Shown in pieces: positions 8,689-17,747 of a DNA stretch of 64,000 bases. The notes under the pieces are model-generated. The model was not told the origin of the DNA, searched no databases, and worked only from the letters and a program-made list of their open reading frames with translations. Every line of letters starts with the position of its first letter. Position 1 is the stretch's first letter. Source of the DNA: Stenotrophomonas ginsengisoli (GTDB taxonomy: Bacteria > Pseudomonadota > Gammaproteobacteria > Xanthomonadales > Xanthomonadaceae); contig NZ_LDJM01000045.1 of NCBI RefSeq assembly GCF_001431485.1, positions 21,122 through 85,121 on the forward strand, written 5' to 3'. The position numbers and the translations under genes were made by a program.

Positions 8689-10089
8689 TCAGCGCACCAT
8701 GGCGCGTGCCTGCTCCAGCTCCACCTGCAAGGTGGTGGCCAGCTCTTCGCGGGCGACTTCGAACTGCTGCTCACGCACCAGGTCCTTGACCGCCACCACG
8801 CCGCGGTTGATTTCATCCTCACCGGCCAACACCACGAAGCGGATGCCCGCCTTGGCTGCGTACTGGAACTGCTTGCCGATCTTCTTCGGCTCCATCTGCA
8901 CTTCGGTGTTGATGCCACCGGCACGCAGGCGACGGGCGATGTCCAGCGATTGCGGCATGGCTGCCTCGTCCATCAGGGCGACCATCGCCTGCACGCTGGA
9001 AGCGGCGATGCCATCGATCAGGCCGGCCTCGCGCAGCTGCCAGAACAGGCGGGTCAGGCCGATGGAAATGCCCACGCCCGGCAGCTTGCTCTTGGTGTAG
9101 TGGCTGGCCAGGTCCTCGTAACGACCGCCGGAGCAGATCGAACCGATTTCCGGGTGCTTGGTCAGCTGGGTCTCGTACACGGTGCCGGTGTAGTAATCCA
9201 GGCCACGGGCAATGGAGAAGTTCAGGCAGTACGCGGTTTCCGGCACGCCCAGGCCACGCACCAGCTCGATCACCTCGCGCAGTTCGGCCACGCCGGTGCG
9301 CAGCATGTCGGTGGCATCGGCCGAGGCCAGCAGGGCATCGAGCTGGGCCAGCGCGTCGGCATGGCCGGTGGAACGCACGCCGATGAACTCCAGGATCTTG
9401 GCCACGCGATCAGCCGGCAGGTTGAAGCCTTCGCCCATCAGGGTGTCGCGCACATAATCCGGGCCGCGCTTGTCGATCTTGTCGACCTCGCGCAGCACGG
9501 CCAGCTGCAGTGCACCGTCAGCCACGCCCTGGGACTCGAAGAAACCACGCAGCAGCTTGCGGTTGTTCAACTGCACCGAAAAGTCACCGATGCGCAGCTC
9601 GGTGAACACGGCATTGATCACCGCCAGCACTTCGGCGTCATAACGGATGGACAGGTTGTCCTTGCCGATGACATCGATGTCGCACTGGTAGAACTCGCGG
9701 AAGCGGCCGCGCTGGGCGCGCTCGCCACGGTAGACGCGCTGCATCTGGTAACGGCGGAACGGGAAGCTCAGGTCATGCTCGTGCTCGGCCACATAACGGG
9801 CCAGCGGCACGGTGAGGTCAAAACGCAGGGCCATTTCCGGGGTGCTCTTGTCACCGGCCTCGGCGGCATTGGCCAGCGCACCGGTGGACTGCACGAAGTA
9901 CACCTGGCGCTCGGTTTCACCGCCGCTCTTGGTCAGCAGCACATCGGACAACTCGAACACCGGGGTTTCCACCGGCAAGAACCCGAAACGCTCGTAGTTG
10001 CGGCGGATGACGTCCAGCATGCGCTGAAACGCAATCTGCTCACGCGGCAGCAGTTCCATGACGCCGGCGGGCGTGCGGGGCTTGATCAC
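8689..10089 (-). CDS. hisS: Histidine--tRNA ligase
   Basis: HisS charges tRNA-His. It is a class II synthetase: motif 2 is read in [19 protein letters not shown], the HisRS-specific signature is [12 protein letters not shown], and [11 protein letters not shown] sits near residue 95. The C-terminal anticodon-binding domain follows from about residue 370. In many gammaproteobacteria hisS lies beside ispG and yfgM. Here it stands alone, 22 kb from the yfgM-bamB-der cluster and near the his operon. It is divergent from the FNR-type gene. Confidence 0.97.
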   Translation of the reverse strand: MIKPRTPAGVMELLPREQIAFQRMLDVIRRNYERFGFLPVETPVFELSDVLLTKSGGETERQVYFVQSTGALANAAEAGDKSTPEMALRFDLTVPLARYVAEHEHDLSFPFRRYQMQRVYRGERAQRGRFREFYQCDIDVIGKDNLSIRYDAEVLAVINAVFTELRIGDFSVQLNNRKLLRGFFESQGVADGALQLAVLREVDKIDKRGPDYVRDTLMGEGFNLPADRVAKILEFIGVRSTGHADALAQLDALLASADATDMLRTGVAELREVIELVRGLGVPETAYCLNFSIARGLDYYTGTVYETQLTKHPEIGSICSGGRYEDLASHYTKSKLPGVGISIGLTRLFWQLREAGLIDGIAASSVQAMVALMDEAAMPQSLDIARRLRAGGINTEVQMEPKKIGKQFQYAAKAGIRFVVLAGEDEINRGVVAVKDLVREQQFEVAREELATTLQVELEQARAMVR

Positions 10090-10194
10090 GGTAGAACTCC
10101 ATCAAACAGTGCAATAGGTCGAACGCCTATTCTAATACCGCAGCCGGCTCCGAGCATGAAGTAGAATGGCCGCAACTGCACAGCATCCTGCGAC

Positions 10195-10959
10195 ATGTCC
10201 TGGCCCCATCCTCCTCCAGATGCCGCGATGAACGGCAACCCTGCAAACGGCAAGGATTGCTCGCCGGTCAGCGACTGTATCCACTGTTCGGTGCGCCACC
10301 TGGCCGTGTGCTCGGCCCTGTCGGCCGAAGAAGTGCATGCGCTGGAACAGGTCACCACCTCCTATGCAGTAGACAACGGCGCCACCCTGGCGCGCGCCGG
10401 TGAAGACCGCCTGCATGTCTATACCTTGACCGCTGGTGCCCTGCGTCTGGTCCGCACCCTGGCCGATGGCCGTCGCCTGGTGACCGGTTTTGTGCTGCCC
10501 GGAGACTATGTCGGTCTGTCCGGCAGTGATACCTACCGCTATGACATCGAAGCCATTGCCGACAGCCGCGTCTGCCGCGTCGGCGTGGCCCAGATGCGCG
10601 AGCTGCGCCTGCGCTACACCCACCTGGAGCGCAAGCTGCTGCAGCGCGCCTGCCAGGAGCTGGACAACGCCCAGGACAGCGCCCTGGCCTTGGCCCGGAT
10701 GCAGCCGCCGGAAAAGCTGGCCGATTTCATCCTGCGCCTGGCCGAGCGCCAGGCCCGCCACCAGGGCAGCGGCAACCGCGTGGCACTGCCGATGGGCCGT
10801 GGCGACATCGCCGACCATCTGGGCCTGACCATGGAGACGGTCAGCCGCACCTTCACCAAGTTGCGCCAGTCCAATTTGATCGCCCTGCCCCACCTGACCG
10901 TGGTGGAAATCCTCGACCGTGAGGGGCTGGAAAACCTGGCCAGCGACGGCCTGGAATAA
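10195..10959 (+). CDS. fnr: FNR-type Crp/Fnr family oxygen-responsive regulator
   Basis: This 254-residue protein has an N-terminal cysteine cluster (Cys22, Cys28, Cys31, Cys39), a cyclic-nucleotide-like beta-barrel domain with Cys127 in the place of the fourth FNR cluster ligand, a dimer helix, and a C-terminal HTH. The recognition helix ETVSRTFTKL carries the E..SR pattern of FNR proteins, which read TTGAT-N4-ATCAA sites. CIHC is spaced like FNR, but the next cysteine is eight residues on rather than six. A 4Fe-4S oxygen-labile switch is inferred. Start uncertain: an in-frame ATG at 10228 would still keep all cysteines, and neither has a clear Shine-Dalgarno. Confidence 0.85.
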   Translation: MSWPHPPPDAAMNGNPANGKDCSPVSDCIHCSVRHLAVCSALSAEEVHALEQVTTSYAVDNGATLARAGEDRLHVYTLTAGALRLVRTLADGRRLVTGFVLPGDYVGLSGSDTYRYDIEAIADSRVCRVGVAQMRELRLRYTHLERKLLQRACQELDNAQDSALALARMQPPEKLADFILRLAERQARHQGSGNRVALPMGRGDIADHLGLTMETVSRTFTKLRQSNLIALPHLTVVEILDREGLENLASDGLE

Positions 10960-11001
10960 GCCTGCCGGCGCCGGTACCGGCCCGTGGCGGCAAGGGACAG
11001 C

Positions 11002-11026
11002 GGGTTGATGTTTTTTTCATCAACCC
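11002..11026. terminator. Stem-loop after the FNR-type gene
   Basis: A perfect 9-bp stem, GGGTTGATG / CATCAACCC, encloses a loop of seven T. There is no T run after the stem, so it is not a textbook terminator, but it is placed between convergent fnr and thrC. Confidence 0.5.
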
Positions 11027-11059
11027 ACCTCCGAGCCAGGTGGCACAAGGGTTGCACCC

Positions 11060-11110
11060 AGTTGTCCACAAGGTTGCCCCGCAAGATTTCCACAGCCCCT
11101 GTGGACAACT
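11060..11110. repeat. Inverted DnaA-box-like repeats between fnr and thrC
   Basis: Eleven-base inverted repeats, AGTTGTCCACA and TGTGGACAACT, flank a 29-bp spacer. Each arm contains TTGTCCACA, one base from the DnaA consensus TTATCCACA, and a further weaker match ATTTCCACA lies between them. The repeat may act as a transcript-end hairpin for thrC or as a DnaA titration site. Neither is shown. Confidence 0.45.
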
Positions 11111-11115
11111 AGGCC

Positions 11116-12426
11116 TCAGCCCTGCAACTGCTCGCGCAGCGCGGCATAAGCCGCCGCCAACGGTTCGGCATGTGCCGGGCGCGCCAGCAGCGCGGCCAGC
11201 GCCGGTGGCACCGCCAGTTCACGCCCGATCAGCGGCTCGACCACCGCCTCGAACTTGGCCGGGTGCGCCGTGGCCGCCACCGCCCAATCCTGCCCTGCCT
11301 GGGCAATGCCCTCGTTGCGCAGCTGCTCCAGCACGGCCACCGCACAGGCGGTATGCGGGCAGAACACTTCGCCCTGCTCCCGGTAGCGCCGGGCGATCAC
11401 GGCCTGGATCTGCGCATCATCGACACTGCGGGCAATGAACTGACCACGCAGCACCGACACATCACCGCCATACAGCCACTGCAGGCGCTCGAAGTTGCTC
11501 GGCGCGCCCACATCCATGGCATTGGCCAGGGTCGCCACGCTGGCCGCTGGCGCGTAATCGCCGCCGGCAAAGAAGGCCGGCAGCACCGCATTGGCATTGG
11601 TGGCCAGGGCAATGCGACCCAGCGGCACCCCCAGCGCGCGCGCCAGCACCGCGGCCATCGCATTGCCGAGGTTGCCGGTGGGCACCACCAGGTTGAGGGG
11701 GCGGCCAGTGGCGGCCTGATGCGCCAAGGCGGTATGGGCGTAATAGGCCATCTGCGGCAGCAGGCGGCCCAGGCTGATGGAGTTGGCCGAACTCAGCGGC
11801 TTGTGCGCCTGCAGCGCGGTATCGGCCAGTGCCTGCTTGGCCATGGCCTGGCAGTCATCGAAGCTGCCGGCCACCTTGTAGGTGTGGATGTTGTCACCCA
11901 GGCAGCCCAGCTGGTGGGCCTGGCGCGGCGAGACCCGGCCATCGGGATACAGCACCACCACTTCCAGCCCCGGCACCTGATGGAAGGCAGCCGCCACGGC
12001 CGCACCGGTATCGCCGGAAGTGGCCACCACGATGGTCAGCGGCTGGCCGGCGGGGCGCGGCAGACGCGACAGGCACTGGGCCAGAAAGCGCGCACCGAAA
12101 TCCTTGAACGCCGCGGTCGGCCCGTGGAACAGCTCCAGCACATGGTCACCGGCAGTAGCCAGGGGCAGCAGCGGCGCGGGGAAATCAAAGGCACTGCCAC
12201 AGATCGCGGCCAGCTCGTCCTGCAGGCCATCACCGGCAAAAAACGGCGCCAGCAGTTCACTCGCGGTAGCCGCGAGGTTGGCCCCGGCTTGCAGCGTGCG
12301 CGCCGCCGGCAATGCCTGCGGCACATACAGCCCACCATCAGGCGCCAGACCGGCGGCAATGGCCGCCGACAGGCCCACGGCCGGGCTCTGGCCACGAGTG
12401 GAAACAAACAGCATCGGCTCAGACAT
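11116..12426 (-). CDS. thrC: Threonine synthase
   Basis: ThrC converts O-phosphohomoserine to threonine with PLP. Motifs are the Schiff-base lysine in [28 protein letters not shown], and the phosphate-binding [11 protein letters not shown]. The chosen start [15 protein letters not shown] overlaps the end of thrB by eight bases (ATGTCTGA), giving 436 residues as expected. The open frame extends upstream inside thrB, but that part has no family similarity. It is the last gene of the thr operon. Confidence 0.97.
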   Translation of the reverse strand: MSEPMLFVSTRGQSPAVGLSAAIAAGLAPDGGLYVPQALPAARTLQAGANLAATASELLAPFFAGDGLQDELAAICGSAFDFPAPLLPLATAGDHVLELFHGPTAAFKDFGARFLAQCLSRLPRPAGQPLTIVVATSGDTGAAVAAAFHQVPGLEVVVLYPDGRVSPRQAHQLGCLGDNIHTYKVAGSFDDCQAMAKQALADTALQAHKPLSSANSISLGRLLPQMAYYAHTALAHQAATGRPLNLVVPTGNLGNAMAAVLARALGVPLGRIALATNANAVLPAFFAGGDYAPAASVATLANAMDVGAPSNFERLQWLYGGDVSVLRGQFIARSVDDAQIQAVIARRYREQGEVFCPHTACAVAVLEQLRNEGIAQAGQDWAVAATAHPAKFEAVVEPLIGRELAVPPALAALLARPAHAEPLAAAYAALREQLQG

Positions 12427-13381
12427 CAGACAGGTCCTGCGCAGTGGCGCACAGCTGCGCGCCGGGAGAATTGATCGGGCAGACATAGGCCTGGCTGCTC
12501 TGGCCGGCCGCCGCAAAAGCGGCCTGCACCGCAGATGCCGCCGCATGTGCCGCCGTCGCGTCTTCAAACCAGGCAAACAGGCTGGGGCCGGCACCGGAGA
12601 TGCTCGCCCCCATCGCCCCGGCCGCCAGCGCGGCCGCCTTGGCTGGCGCAAAGCCGGCAATCAGGCCGGCGCGGCGTGGCTCGATCAGCACATCGGCCAG
12701 GCCGGCGCGCACCAGGTCCGCCTCACCGCGGTAACAGCCGGCCAGCAGCTGGGCCAGGTGGCTGCTCTGGGCCACAAACTCACCCAACGCATAATTGCCC
12801 TGCAGCACGGCGCGCGCCTGCCGGGTTTCCAGCACCGCATCCGGATGCACCAGCAGGCAGTGCCAGGCATCGGGCACCGGGATCGGCACCATGCCCGTGG
12901 CCGTCGCCAGCACCAGGCCGCCGAGCAGCATCGGTGCGATGTTGTCGCCATGCTGGCCACCACTGGCCACTGCCTCGCCCACCAGCGCGAACGGATACAG
13001 CTGCTCGCGGCTCAATGGCGTGTCCAGCAAGGCATTGGCCGCCACCAGCGCGGCCACGGCCGAGGCCGCCGAGCCGCCCATGCCCGAACCCAGGGCGATG
13101 CCCTTGTCGATCACCAGCTCAAACCCATGAGCCAGCCCGAGCCGCTCACGCAGTGCGATCAGGGCCGCACCGGCGGTATTGCCGGGAGCCTCCAAGGGCA
13201 GCGCAAACGGGGCAAAACGGATCGCGGCAATGCGCACCACCGGCTCGGCGATGCGCCGCACATGCACGGTATCGCCGATGCCACCCAGGGCATGGCCGAG
13301 GATGTCAAAGCCCACCGCCACATTGCCCACCGAGGCCGGGGCAAACGCACTGGACCAGGCCGAAGGCAACAGCTGGCTCAC
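12419..13381 (-). CDS. thrB: Homoserine kinase (GHMP family)
   Basis: ThrB phosphorylates homoserine using ATP. The GHMP kinase ATP loop is [18 protein letters not shown], the N-terminal motif is [19 protein letters not shown], and the C-terminal motif is [15 protein letters not shown]. The start is GTG ([11 protein letters not shown]), overlapping the thrA stop as GTGA, which yields 320 residues. The longer upstream frame lies entirely within thrA and is not needed. Confidence 0.97.
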   Translation of the reverse strand: MSQLLPSAWSSAFAPASVGNVAVGFDILGHALGGIGDTVHVRRIAEPVVRIAAIRFAPFALPLEAPGNTAGAALIALRERLGLAHGFELVIDKGIALGSGMGGSAASAVAALVAANALLDTPLSREQLYPFALVGEAVASGGQHGDNIAPMLLGGLVLATATGMVPIPVPDAWHCLLVHPDAVLETRQARAVLQGNYALGEFVAQSSHLAQLLAGCYRGEADLVRAGLADVLIEPRRAGLIAGFAPAKAAALAAGAMGASISGAGPSLFAWFEDATAAHAAASAVQAAFAAAGQSSQAYVCPINSPGAQLCATAQDLSDV

Positions 13382-15873
13382 AGACGCACCCCTTCCCCGG
13401 CAGCCACCCGCAGCACGTCGGCAAACACACCGGCTGCGGTGACTTCCGGGCCGGCGCCTGGACCCTGCACCACCAGCGGGTTGTCGCAATAACGGGCGGT
13501 GGTGAACTGGACCACGTTGTCGGTCAGGCGCAGATGGGCAAAACCATGGCTGGCCGGCAGCGCCTCCAGGCCCACGGTGGCGCCCTGCCCCGGCAACAGC
13601 CTGGCCACGTAACGCAGCACCTTGCCATCGGCCGCCGCTTGGGCATGGCGCTGCGCAAACACGGCATCCACCTCCTGCAGGCGAGCCATGAACTGCTCCA
13701 CCTGCGCATCGCGCAGGCTTGCCGGCACCAGGCTTTCCACCTGCACGTCGTCCAGCTCCAACGTCAGCCCGGCCTCGCGGGCCAGGATCACCAGCTTGCG
13801 TGCCACATCCACCCCGGACAGGTCATCGCGAGGGTCCGGCTCGGTATAGCCCATGCCCCGTGCCTGGCTGACCAGCTGCGAGAACGGCACGCTGCCGTCG
13901 TACTTGTTGAACAGCCAGGCCAGGGTGCCGGAGAAGATGCCCTCGATGCTGCGCAGGGTGTCGCCGGTATCGACCAGGTCGCGCAGGGTGGTGATCACCG
14001 GCAGGCCGGCGCCCACCGTGGCCTCGTAGCGGAAGCGCGCACCGCTGGCCCGTGCCGCGGCGGCAATGGCCGCATAGCGCGCCTGAGGGCCGGCACCGGC
14101 CTGCTTGTTGGGGGTGATCACATGGATGCCGGCCGCCAGCCAGGCGGCGTAGTGATCGGCCACCTGCGAGCTGCCCGAGCAATCGATGATCAGCGTGTGC
14201 GGCAGGTTGCTGGCCCACAGGTGGCTGGCAAAGGCCTCCAGGTCCAGGCCCTGCGACTGGCTGGCCAACTGCTCGCGCCAGTCCTCACCCAGTGCCGCAC
14301 CTGCCAGCAGCTGCTGCTGGCGGCTGCCCACCGCCAGCAGGCGCAGGTCCAGATTGGCCCGTTGACGCAGGCCCTGGCGGGCCGCGAGCAGCTGCTCGAT
14401 CAGCGCCGCACCGACGTTGCCCGGGCCGATCACCCCGATCGCAAAGGCCTGCTCGGACAGCCAGAAACCGGCATGCGCCGCGCGCAGTGCACGCTGTGCA
14501 TCGACACTGGCCACGGCCACGGAAATATTGCGCTCCGACGAGCCCTGGGCGATGGCCAGAATGTTCACCTGGGCCTGGCCCAGGGCCTGGAACAGACGCG
14601 CCGCCACACCGGGCTGGCCGGCCATGCCATCGCCCACCGCCGCCAGCACGCTGACTCCATTGGTGAGCTGCACACGGTGCACCTGGCCGTTGCCCAGTTC
14701 ATGGGCAAAGGACTGCAGCAGGGCCTGGCGGCCACGCTCGGCATCGGCCGCCTTGACCACGCAGCAGATCGAATGTTCCGACGAACCCTGGGAAATCATC
14801 ACCACCGACACCTGGGCATGGCGCAGGGCGGCGAACACGCGCTCGGCGGTACCCGGCACGCCGATCAGGCCACTGCCCTCCAGGTTGAGCACGGCCAGGC
14901 CTTCGCTCAGGGTCAGGCCCTTGATCGGCCCGCTGGGCTGGCTCTGGGCGACGATGCGGGTGCCCGGATGGGTCGGGTTGAAGGTGTTGCGGATCACGAT
15001 CGGCATCTGCCGCGCGATCGCCGGGCTCATGGTCTGCGGGTGCACCACCTTGGCCCCGAAGTAAGCCAGCTCGCAGGCCTCGTCGTAGCTGAGCGTGTCC
15101 AGGGTGACCGCCTCGGGCACCACCCGCGGGTCGGCCGAGAGCACGCCATCCACATCGGTCCAGATGTGCAGCTCGGCCGCCTCGAACAGGGCGGCGAAGA
15201 TGGCGCCGGAATAGTCGCTGCCGTTGCGCCCCAGGGTGGTGATGCGGCCCTGGCCATCGCGGGCAACAAAACCGGTGACCACCACCCGCGACTGCGGGTT
15301 GGCCTGGCGCCAGGCTGCCAGATTGGCCGCACTGCGCTGCCAGTCCACGCTGACCCCGAGCTCACCGTGGGCCACCACCAGCACCTCGCGGGCATCGAGC
15401 ACCGCGCAATCATGGCCGAGCTGGTTGAAGTAACCACCCAACAGCTGGGCCGAGAACACCTCGCCCAGGCCCTGCACACGCTCCAGCACTTCCTCGGGCA
15501 GGCCGCCGATCACCGCCAGTGCTTCGAGCAGGCCGGCCAGCTTGTCAAAACGCCCGTCCAGCCAGGCCAGCAGGTCGGCCGACTGCTCGCCCAGCAGCTC
15601 GGTAGCGGCCAGATGGTGGCGCTCGCGCAGGGCCTGCCAGGCCTGTCGCCACTGCACATCACCACGGGCGGCCAGGTTGGCCAGCTCGATCAGCGCATCG
15701 GTGACGCCCTTCATTGCCGAGACCACCGCCACCTGGGTGGTCTCCTGGCGCTGCAGCAACAAGCCGGCGACATGCCGGTAACGCTCGGCCGAAGCCACGG
15801 AGGTACCGCCGAACTTGTGGGCGACCACCTCGGCCGTGCGGGATTGGGCAGGTACTGCAGCAAGCGATGACAT
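13378..15873 (-). CDS. thrA: Bifunctional aspartokinase / homoserine dehydrogenase I
   Basis: The protein catalyses the first and third steps from aspartate to homoserine. The N-terminal aspartokinase begins [16 protein letters not shown] and contains [15 protein letters not shown]. Tandem ACT domains follow in the middle (about residues 310-460), the expected site of threonine feedback. The C-terminal homoserine dehydrogenase shows the Rossmann motif [17 protein letters not shown] and [15 protein letters not shown]. Its 831 residues match E. coli ThrA in size. It leads a tightly overlapping thrABC operon preceded by a threonine-rich leader peptide. Confidence 0.97.
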   Translation of the reverse strand: MSSLAAVPAQSRTAEVVAHKFGGTSVASAERYRHVAGLLLQRQETTQVAVVSAMKGVTDALIELANLAARGDVQWRQAWQALRERHHLAATELLGEQSADLLAWLDGRFDKLAGLLEALAVIGGLPEEVLERVQGLGEVFSAQLLGGYFNQLGHDCAVLDAREVLVVAHGELGVSVDWQRSAANLAAWRQANPQSRVVVTGFVARDGQGRITTLGRNGSDYSGAIFAALFEAAELHIWTDVDGVLSADPRVVPEAVTLDTLSYDEACELAYFGAKVVHPQTMSPAIARQMPIVIRNTFNPTHPGTRIVAQSQPSGPIKGLTLSEGLAVLNLEGSGLIGVPGTAERVFAALRHAQVSVVMISQGSSEHSICCVVKAADAERGRQALLQSFAHELGNGQVHRVQLTNGVSVLAAVGDGMAGQPGVAARLFQALGQAQVNILAIAQGSSERNISVAVASVDAQRALRAAHAGFWLSEQAFAIGVIGPGNVGAALIEQLLAARQGLRQRANLDLRLLAVGSRQQQLLAGAALGEDWREQLASQSQGLDLEAFASHLWASNLPHTLIIDCSGSSQVADHYAAWLAAGIHVITPNKQAGAGPQARYAAIAAAARASGARFRYEATVGAGLPVITTLRDLVDTGDTLRSIEGIFSGTLAWLFNKYDGSVPFSQLVSQARGMGYTEPDPRDDLSGVDVARKLVILAREAGLTLELDDVQVESLVPASLRDAQVEQFMARLQEVDAVFAQRHAQAAADGKVLRYVARLLPGQGATVGLEALPASHGFAHLRLTDNVVQFTTARYCDNPLVVQGPGAGPEVTAAGVFADVLRVAAGEGVRL

Positions 15874-15895
15874 CGAAACTGACCTCTGCTGTGGA

Positions 15896-15947
15896 GGCCC
15901 TGCACCGCTGGTTGGGGAAGTCCCGCAACCTGGTTCGGTGCGGGGCC
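15896..15947 (-). promoter_or_regulatory. Large hairpin between thr leader peptide and thrA
   Basis: On the minus strand GGCCCCGCACCG pairs with CGGTGCAGGGCC (one mismatch) and a nested GGTTG / CAACC stem extends it. It lies after the leader stop codon and about 22 bases before the thrA start. It lacks a downstream T run, so attenuation may work by another route, such as masking the thrA ribosome binding site. That mechanism is inferred. Confidence 0.6.
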
Positions 15948-15961
15948 GTAGTTTTCGGGGG

Positions 15962-16033
15962 TTAGACGAAGACGACGGGCCGCACCAGGCAAGTGGTGAC
16001 GGTAATAATGGTCATGGTCATGCCGGCCGACAT
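15962..16033 (-). CDS. thrL: thr operon leader peptide
   Basis: This short frame encodes 23 residues and ends MTMTIITVTTCLVRPVVFV, with five Thr, two Ile and several Val codons in a cluster. Such leader peptides control the thr operon by ribosome stalling when charged tRNA-Thr or tRNA-Ile is scarce. It lies between a TTGACA promoter and thrA, with a strong hairpin after its stop. The exact start is uncertain: ATG at 16033, 16021 or 16015 are in frame, and the frame stays open to 16102. Confidence 0.8.
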   Translation of the reverse strand: MSAGMTMTIITVTTCLVRPVVFV

Positions 16034-16110
16034 CACACCGGTCCCGTTGCGCTGGGCGCAGACAGGTTCAGTGGCGTGGACGAGGGCGTGATTGGCTGAC
16101 ATGACCCGCA

Positions 16111-16139
16111 GCAAAACGCAGTGGCCTGCGCGCTGTCAA
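16111..16139 (-). promoter_or_regulatory. Candidate thr operon promoter
   Basis: A perfect -35 box TTGACA (16139-16134 on the minus strand) is followed after 17 bases by a weak -10, TTTTGC. Transcription from here would start about 70 bases before the leader peptide. The AT-rich stretch behind it, 16142-16220, holds diverged inverted copies of TTTGCA and ACGATCA that could bind a regulator. Nothing else was seen up to 16365. Confidence 0.55.
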
Positions 16140-16365
16140 CTGTTGCATTGCAAAATAATTTGCACACGATCATCGGCGAACACGCCGCGATTTTGTTGCA
16201 AATGTGATCGTCAGCGATCTTCGTGCAATTGCCCGCCATTACCGGCAGACAATCGCCACCGCGCGCCGTCGCCAGCGAGGCGCTCTGGCCTGATCCCGGC
16301 CTTGCACCGCTGACCGACACCTTGTGCCAGCTACCGCCCGCCAGCGGCCACATTGCGCAGCCGCA

Positions 16366-17376
16366 TCAGCCGCGGCGCTGCTCCCAGCGCGTATGGGCGC
16401 GGGCGGCCAGCACCACGCCGCCGACCAGCAGCAGTACGGCCAGCCCCTCCAGCAAGCCCGGCCAGCGTTGCTGCCAGACAAACCCGTACAACAGGGCAAA
16501 CAGGGTCTCGAACACGATCAACTGCCCGCCCAGGCTCAGCGGCAGGCTGCGGGTGGCGCGGTTCCAGCAGGCATTGCCCAGCACCGAGGCGCCGATGGCC
16601 AGCAACGCGCAGATACCGGCAAAGTGCAGCCATTGCGCCGGTGCCTGCCCCTGCGGCCCCAACCACAGCGCCAAGGGCAGCAACAACAGGGCAATGCCAC
16701 CGGTGGCCACCCCGGTCAGCAAGGACCAGCCGTGGCCGGAAATGACAGGGTAGCGGCGCATCCACACCACATTGGCAATCGAATAGGCCGTCCAGCTGAG
16801 CAGGGCCGCCAGCGCGCAGGCCAGGCCGAGCAGGCGCTGGCCGACAGGAACAACCGCGTTGCCCGCCGCCCCGCCATGCCCGGCCGGGTTGGCCAGGGCG
16901 GCCCAGGCCACCAGCACGGTGCCGGCCACGCACAGGCCCAGGGCTGGCGCCAACCAGCGCAGCGGCAGTACCCCTGGCCGGCGTGCGTCAAACACCGCCA
17001 CCAGCACCGGCACCATGCCCACGATCAGGGCCGCGGCCGCGCCGCCGGCCCAGTGCACGGCCATGGCCAGGAACACGAAATACACCAGGTTGCCCAGCAG
17101 GCTCAGCCCGGCCAGGGCAATCCACGCGCGACGGTCCACCTGCTCGCGCAGGGCCGGCCACAGCGGCAACAGCAGGACCAGGGCAACCGCGCCATAGAGC
17201 AGGTAACGGCCTACGGCCAGCTGCAGCGGCGAAAATGCCGTGGTCAGCGCCGGGGCCAGGAACACCATGCCCCACAGCGCCCCGGCCAACACCCCGTTGA
17301 ACAAACCCCACGCCGTGCTGTTGTTGCGGTCGATCACGCTGACAACCCCGTAATGCGAACAGGCCGAAGGCGACAC
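16366..17376 (-). CDS. EamA/DMT family transporter
   Basis: This inner-membrane protein of about 336 residues has ten predicted hydrophobic segments in two repeats of five, the EamA (drug/metabolite transporter) layout. Clear segments include LLYGAVALVLLLPLWPAL, LVYFVFLAMAVHW and LLEGLAVLLLVGGVVLAARA. The substrate cannot be told; amino acid or metabolite export is common in the family. Only GTG starts are available: the one at 17376 or a second at 17337 (VIDRNNSTAWGLFNG). It ends well before the thr promoter and follows the tRNA gene on the same strand. Confidence 0.8.
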   Translation of the reverse strand: MSPSACSHYGVVSVIDRNNSTAWGLFNGVLAGALWGMVFLAPALTTAFSPLQLAVGRYLLYGAVALVLLLPLWPALREQVDRRAWIALAGLSLLGNLVYFVFLAMAVHWAGGAAAALIVGMVPVLVAVFDARRPGVLPLRWLAPALGLCVAGTVLVAWAALANPAGHGGAAGNAVVPVGQRLLGLACALAALLSWTAYSIANVVWMRRYPVISGHGWSLLTGVATGGIALLLLPLALWLGPQGQAPAQWLHFAGICALLAIGASVLGNACWNRATRSLPLSLGGQLIVFETLFALLYGFVWQQRWPGLLEGLAVLLLVGGVVLAARAHTRWEQRRG

Positions 17377-17413
17377 AGCGCGCTGCGCTGGTTGCTCTAT
17401 CGGCCTGTACGGA

Positions 17414-17490
17414 TGGTGGCCCCGACACGATTCGAACGTGCGACCTGTCCCTTAGGAGGGGACCGCTCTATCCAGCTGAGCTACGGAGCC
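17414..17490 (-). tRNA. tRNA-Arg (anticodon CCT)
   Basis: Read on the minus strand, the 77-nt cloverleaf has acceptor GGCTCCG / CGGGGCC, D arm GCTC / GAGC, anticodon stem GTCCC / GGGAC with loop CTCCTAA, T arm with TTCGAAT, and an encoded CCA end. The anticodon CCT reads AGG arginine codons. No integrase or duplicated 3' end was found next to it. Confidence 0.95.
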
Positions 17491-17747
17491 ATGAAGCAGG
17501 CGATTCTAACATTTGCCCTGCATCAGGGCCATCGCTTGCGCATAACCGGTGTCGGCAGCGGTCAGTGCGGCTGATGAAGGGAAATATCCGGCTTGCCCTG
17601 CACGCATGACCAGCGCCACTGCACAGGCATCAGTTTGGGTATCAGGCTTGCATATTCAGTGGTCTGTTAATATGGGCGGGCACATGCCGCCTCCCCCCGG
17701 ACGCACCGCGGGTGCGTGACCTTTACGTAACGTAATCTGGAGTTTCC

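Noticed and set aside
10195..10227. Fixing the FNR-type start at 10195 versus 10228
   Set aside because: Neither start has a convincing Shine-Dalgarno; the longer form is listed without claiming it is right.
11002..11026. Stem GGGTTGATG/CATCAACCC as an FNR site
   Set aside because: TTGAT and ATCAA are present, but separated by nine bases, not four as in FNR sites.
11060..11110. DnaA-box-like cluster as a replication origin
   Set aside because: No AT-rich unwinding region, no dnaA/dnaN/gidA neighbours, and the 9-mers are imperfect.
16142..16365. AT-rich stretch upstream of the thr promoter as a gene or mobile fragment
   Set aside because: Only short imperfect inverted repeats seen; no frame with motifs on either strand.
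17414..17490. tRNA-Arg as an integration (att) site
   Set aside because: No integrase, no duplicated tRNA 3' end, and flanking genes are ordinary.
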